From: an uncultured Ignavibacteria bacterium
Lineage (GTDB): Bacteria; Bacteroidota; Ignavibacteria; Kapaibacteriales; UBA961
NCBI GenBank assembly: GCA_937868245.1
Contig: CALMMI010000082.1
Span: 1 to 6,138 of the forward strand
Direction of reading: 5' to 3'
Length of the DNA stretch: 6,138 bases
The notes beneath the pieces are model-generated. The model ran no database searches, had not been told where the DNA came from, and was given only the letters and a program-made list of their open reading frames with translations. Within the stretch, counting starts at the first letter, position 1. Each line of letters starts with the position of its first letter. Below, one piece after another: positions 5,743-6,138 of this stretch. A program made the translations under genes and the position numbers.

Positions 5743-5904
5743 ATCTGAAAAAGATTTGTATTTCGTAATGATCCAAGTATTCAGAATTTACTCAGAATAC
5801 AGAAGTTTTATCCTCAAAAGGTTGTTTTGAATATAAGGAATGAATGTTATCTATTTTGTCCTACAAAGTAAGTGAATCCAAATTTTAAGTGCCGAAACTA
5901 TTTT

Positions 5905-5926
5905 TAACTATTAAGACACATAGTTA
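5905..5926. repeat. Small perfect inverted repeat
   Basis: TAACTAT (5905-5911) and ATAGTTA (5920-5926) are exact reverse complements around an 8-base loop. No T-run follows on the plus strand. The significance is uncertain in AT-rich DNA. Confidence 0.35.
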
Positions 5927-6138
5927 GATGGTAACGTGTGATTCTTATATGAATTGAAGTAGAAAGTACTGTTGAAAATAAGAACGTTTGCTTCGCTAAG
6001 TATTGCGTATGTTTATATATTAAAACACGTTAGGTGCAGGAAACAGGGCAAGGGTAAGATTGGAAATATGGAATGACTATATGAAGCCTATTATATAATT
6101 TATAGGGTATTGTATAAAAAGCCTAAGGGGTTATAATC

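Larger units (their letters stand above)
5454..6138. other. AT-rich intergenic region without a recognisable gene
   Basis: About 685 bases lie upstream of the STAND gene with only very short open frames on either strand and no tRNA-like or rRNA-like segment that I can recognise. The base composition is visibly richer in A and T than the coding regions. Small structures include TTACWGT-like repeats (5565-5638), a long hairpin (5708-5742), TCAGAAT twice at an 11-base interval (5781 and 5792), a 7-bp dyad (5905-5926), and TAACGTGT (5932-5939) with its exact complement ACACGTTA (6025-6032). AAGCCTA occurs twice near the right edge (6084 and 6119). It could hold a long 5' control region, an unrecognised small RNA or decayed sequence. 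Confidence 0.6.

Noticed and set aside
5821..5890. Small coding frames in the right-hand gap, such as the ATG at 5842
   Set aside because: They stop after about a dozen codons and have no Shine-Dalgarno sequence or recognisable composition.

Overview
The window looks like a chromosomal segment from a bacterium of the Bacteroidota/FCB group, possibly an Ignavibacteria- or Kapabacteria-like lineage. The evidence is indirect: moderate-to-low GC, mostly weak or absent Shine-Dalgarno sequences, a coiled-coil lipoprotein whose C-terminal module resembles a family common in Bacteroidota, and a dispersed palindromic repeat of the 'CATTCTGAG...GAAGAATCTC' kind. No rRNA, tRNA, CRISPR array, transposase or phage gene was seen.

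Layout, left to right. (1) 1-438, minus strand: the first 146 codons of a gene that runs off the left edge. It encodes a DUF4062-type N-terminal domain, as found at the front of TEP1- and nephrocystin-3-like NTPase proteins. (2) 439-639: a divergent intergenic region with a perfect 9-bp-arm palindrome and weak promoter candidates for both flanking genes. (3) 640-1521, plus strand: a secreted, lipid-anchored coiled-coil protein, closed by a strong intrinsic terminator at 1547-1580. (4) 1581-1836: non-coding DNA with a 13-bp perfect tandem duplication abutting a palindromic interspersed repeat. (5) 1837-2685, minus strand: a metallo-beta-lactamase-fold hydrolase with its metal ligands intact. 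(6) 2805-5453, minus strand: an 882-residue STAND-type NTPase with an AAA_16-like ATPase and seven TPR units spaced exactly 40 residues apart. (7) 5454-6138: about 685 bases of AT-rich DNA without a recognisable gene but with several small direct and inverted repeats.

How the genes may work together. The STAND protein and the hydrolase lie in the same direction, 119 bases apart, so co-transcription is possible but unproven. The STAND protein has no visible effector or DNA-binding domain. It is therefore either a signalling scaffold or a sensor that acts through a partner, and the adjacent hydrolase is the obvious candidate. The truncated DUF4062 gene at the left edge probably belongs to a related NTPase class, so two NLR-like signalling proteins may sit within 6 kb. 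That makes a conflict or defence role worth testing, but nothing in the window proves it. The lipoprotein is probably unrelated.
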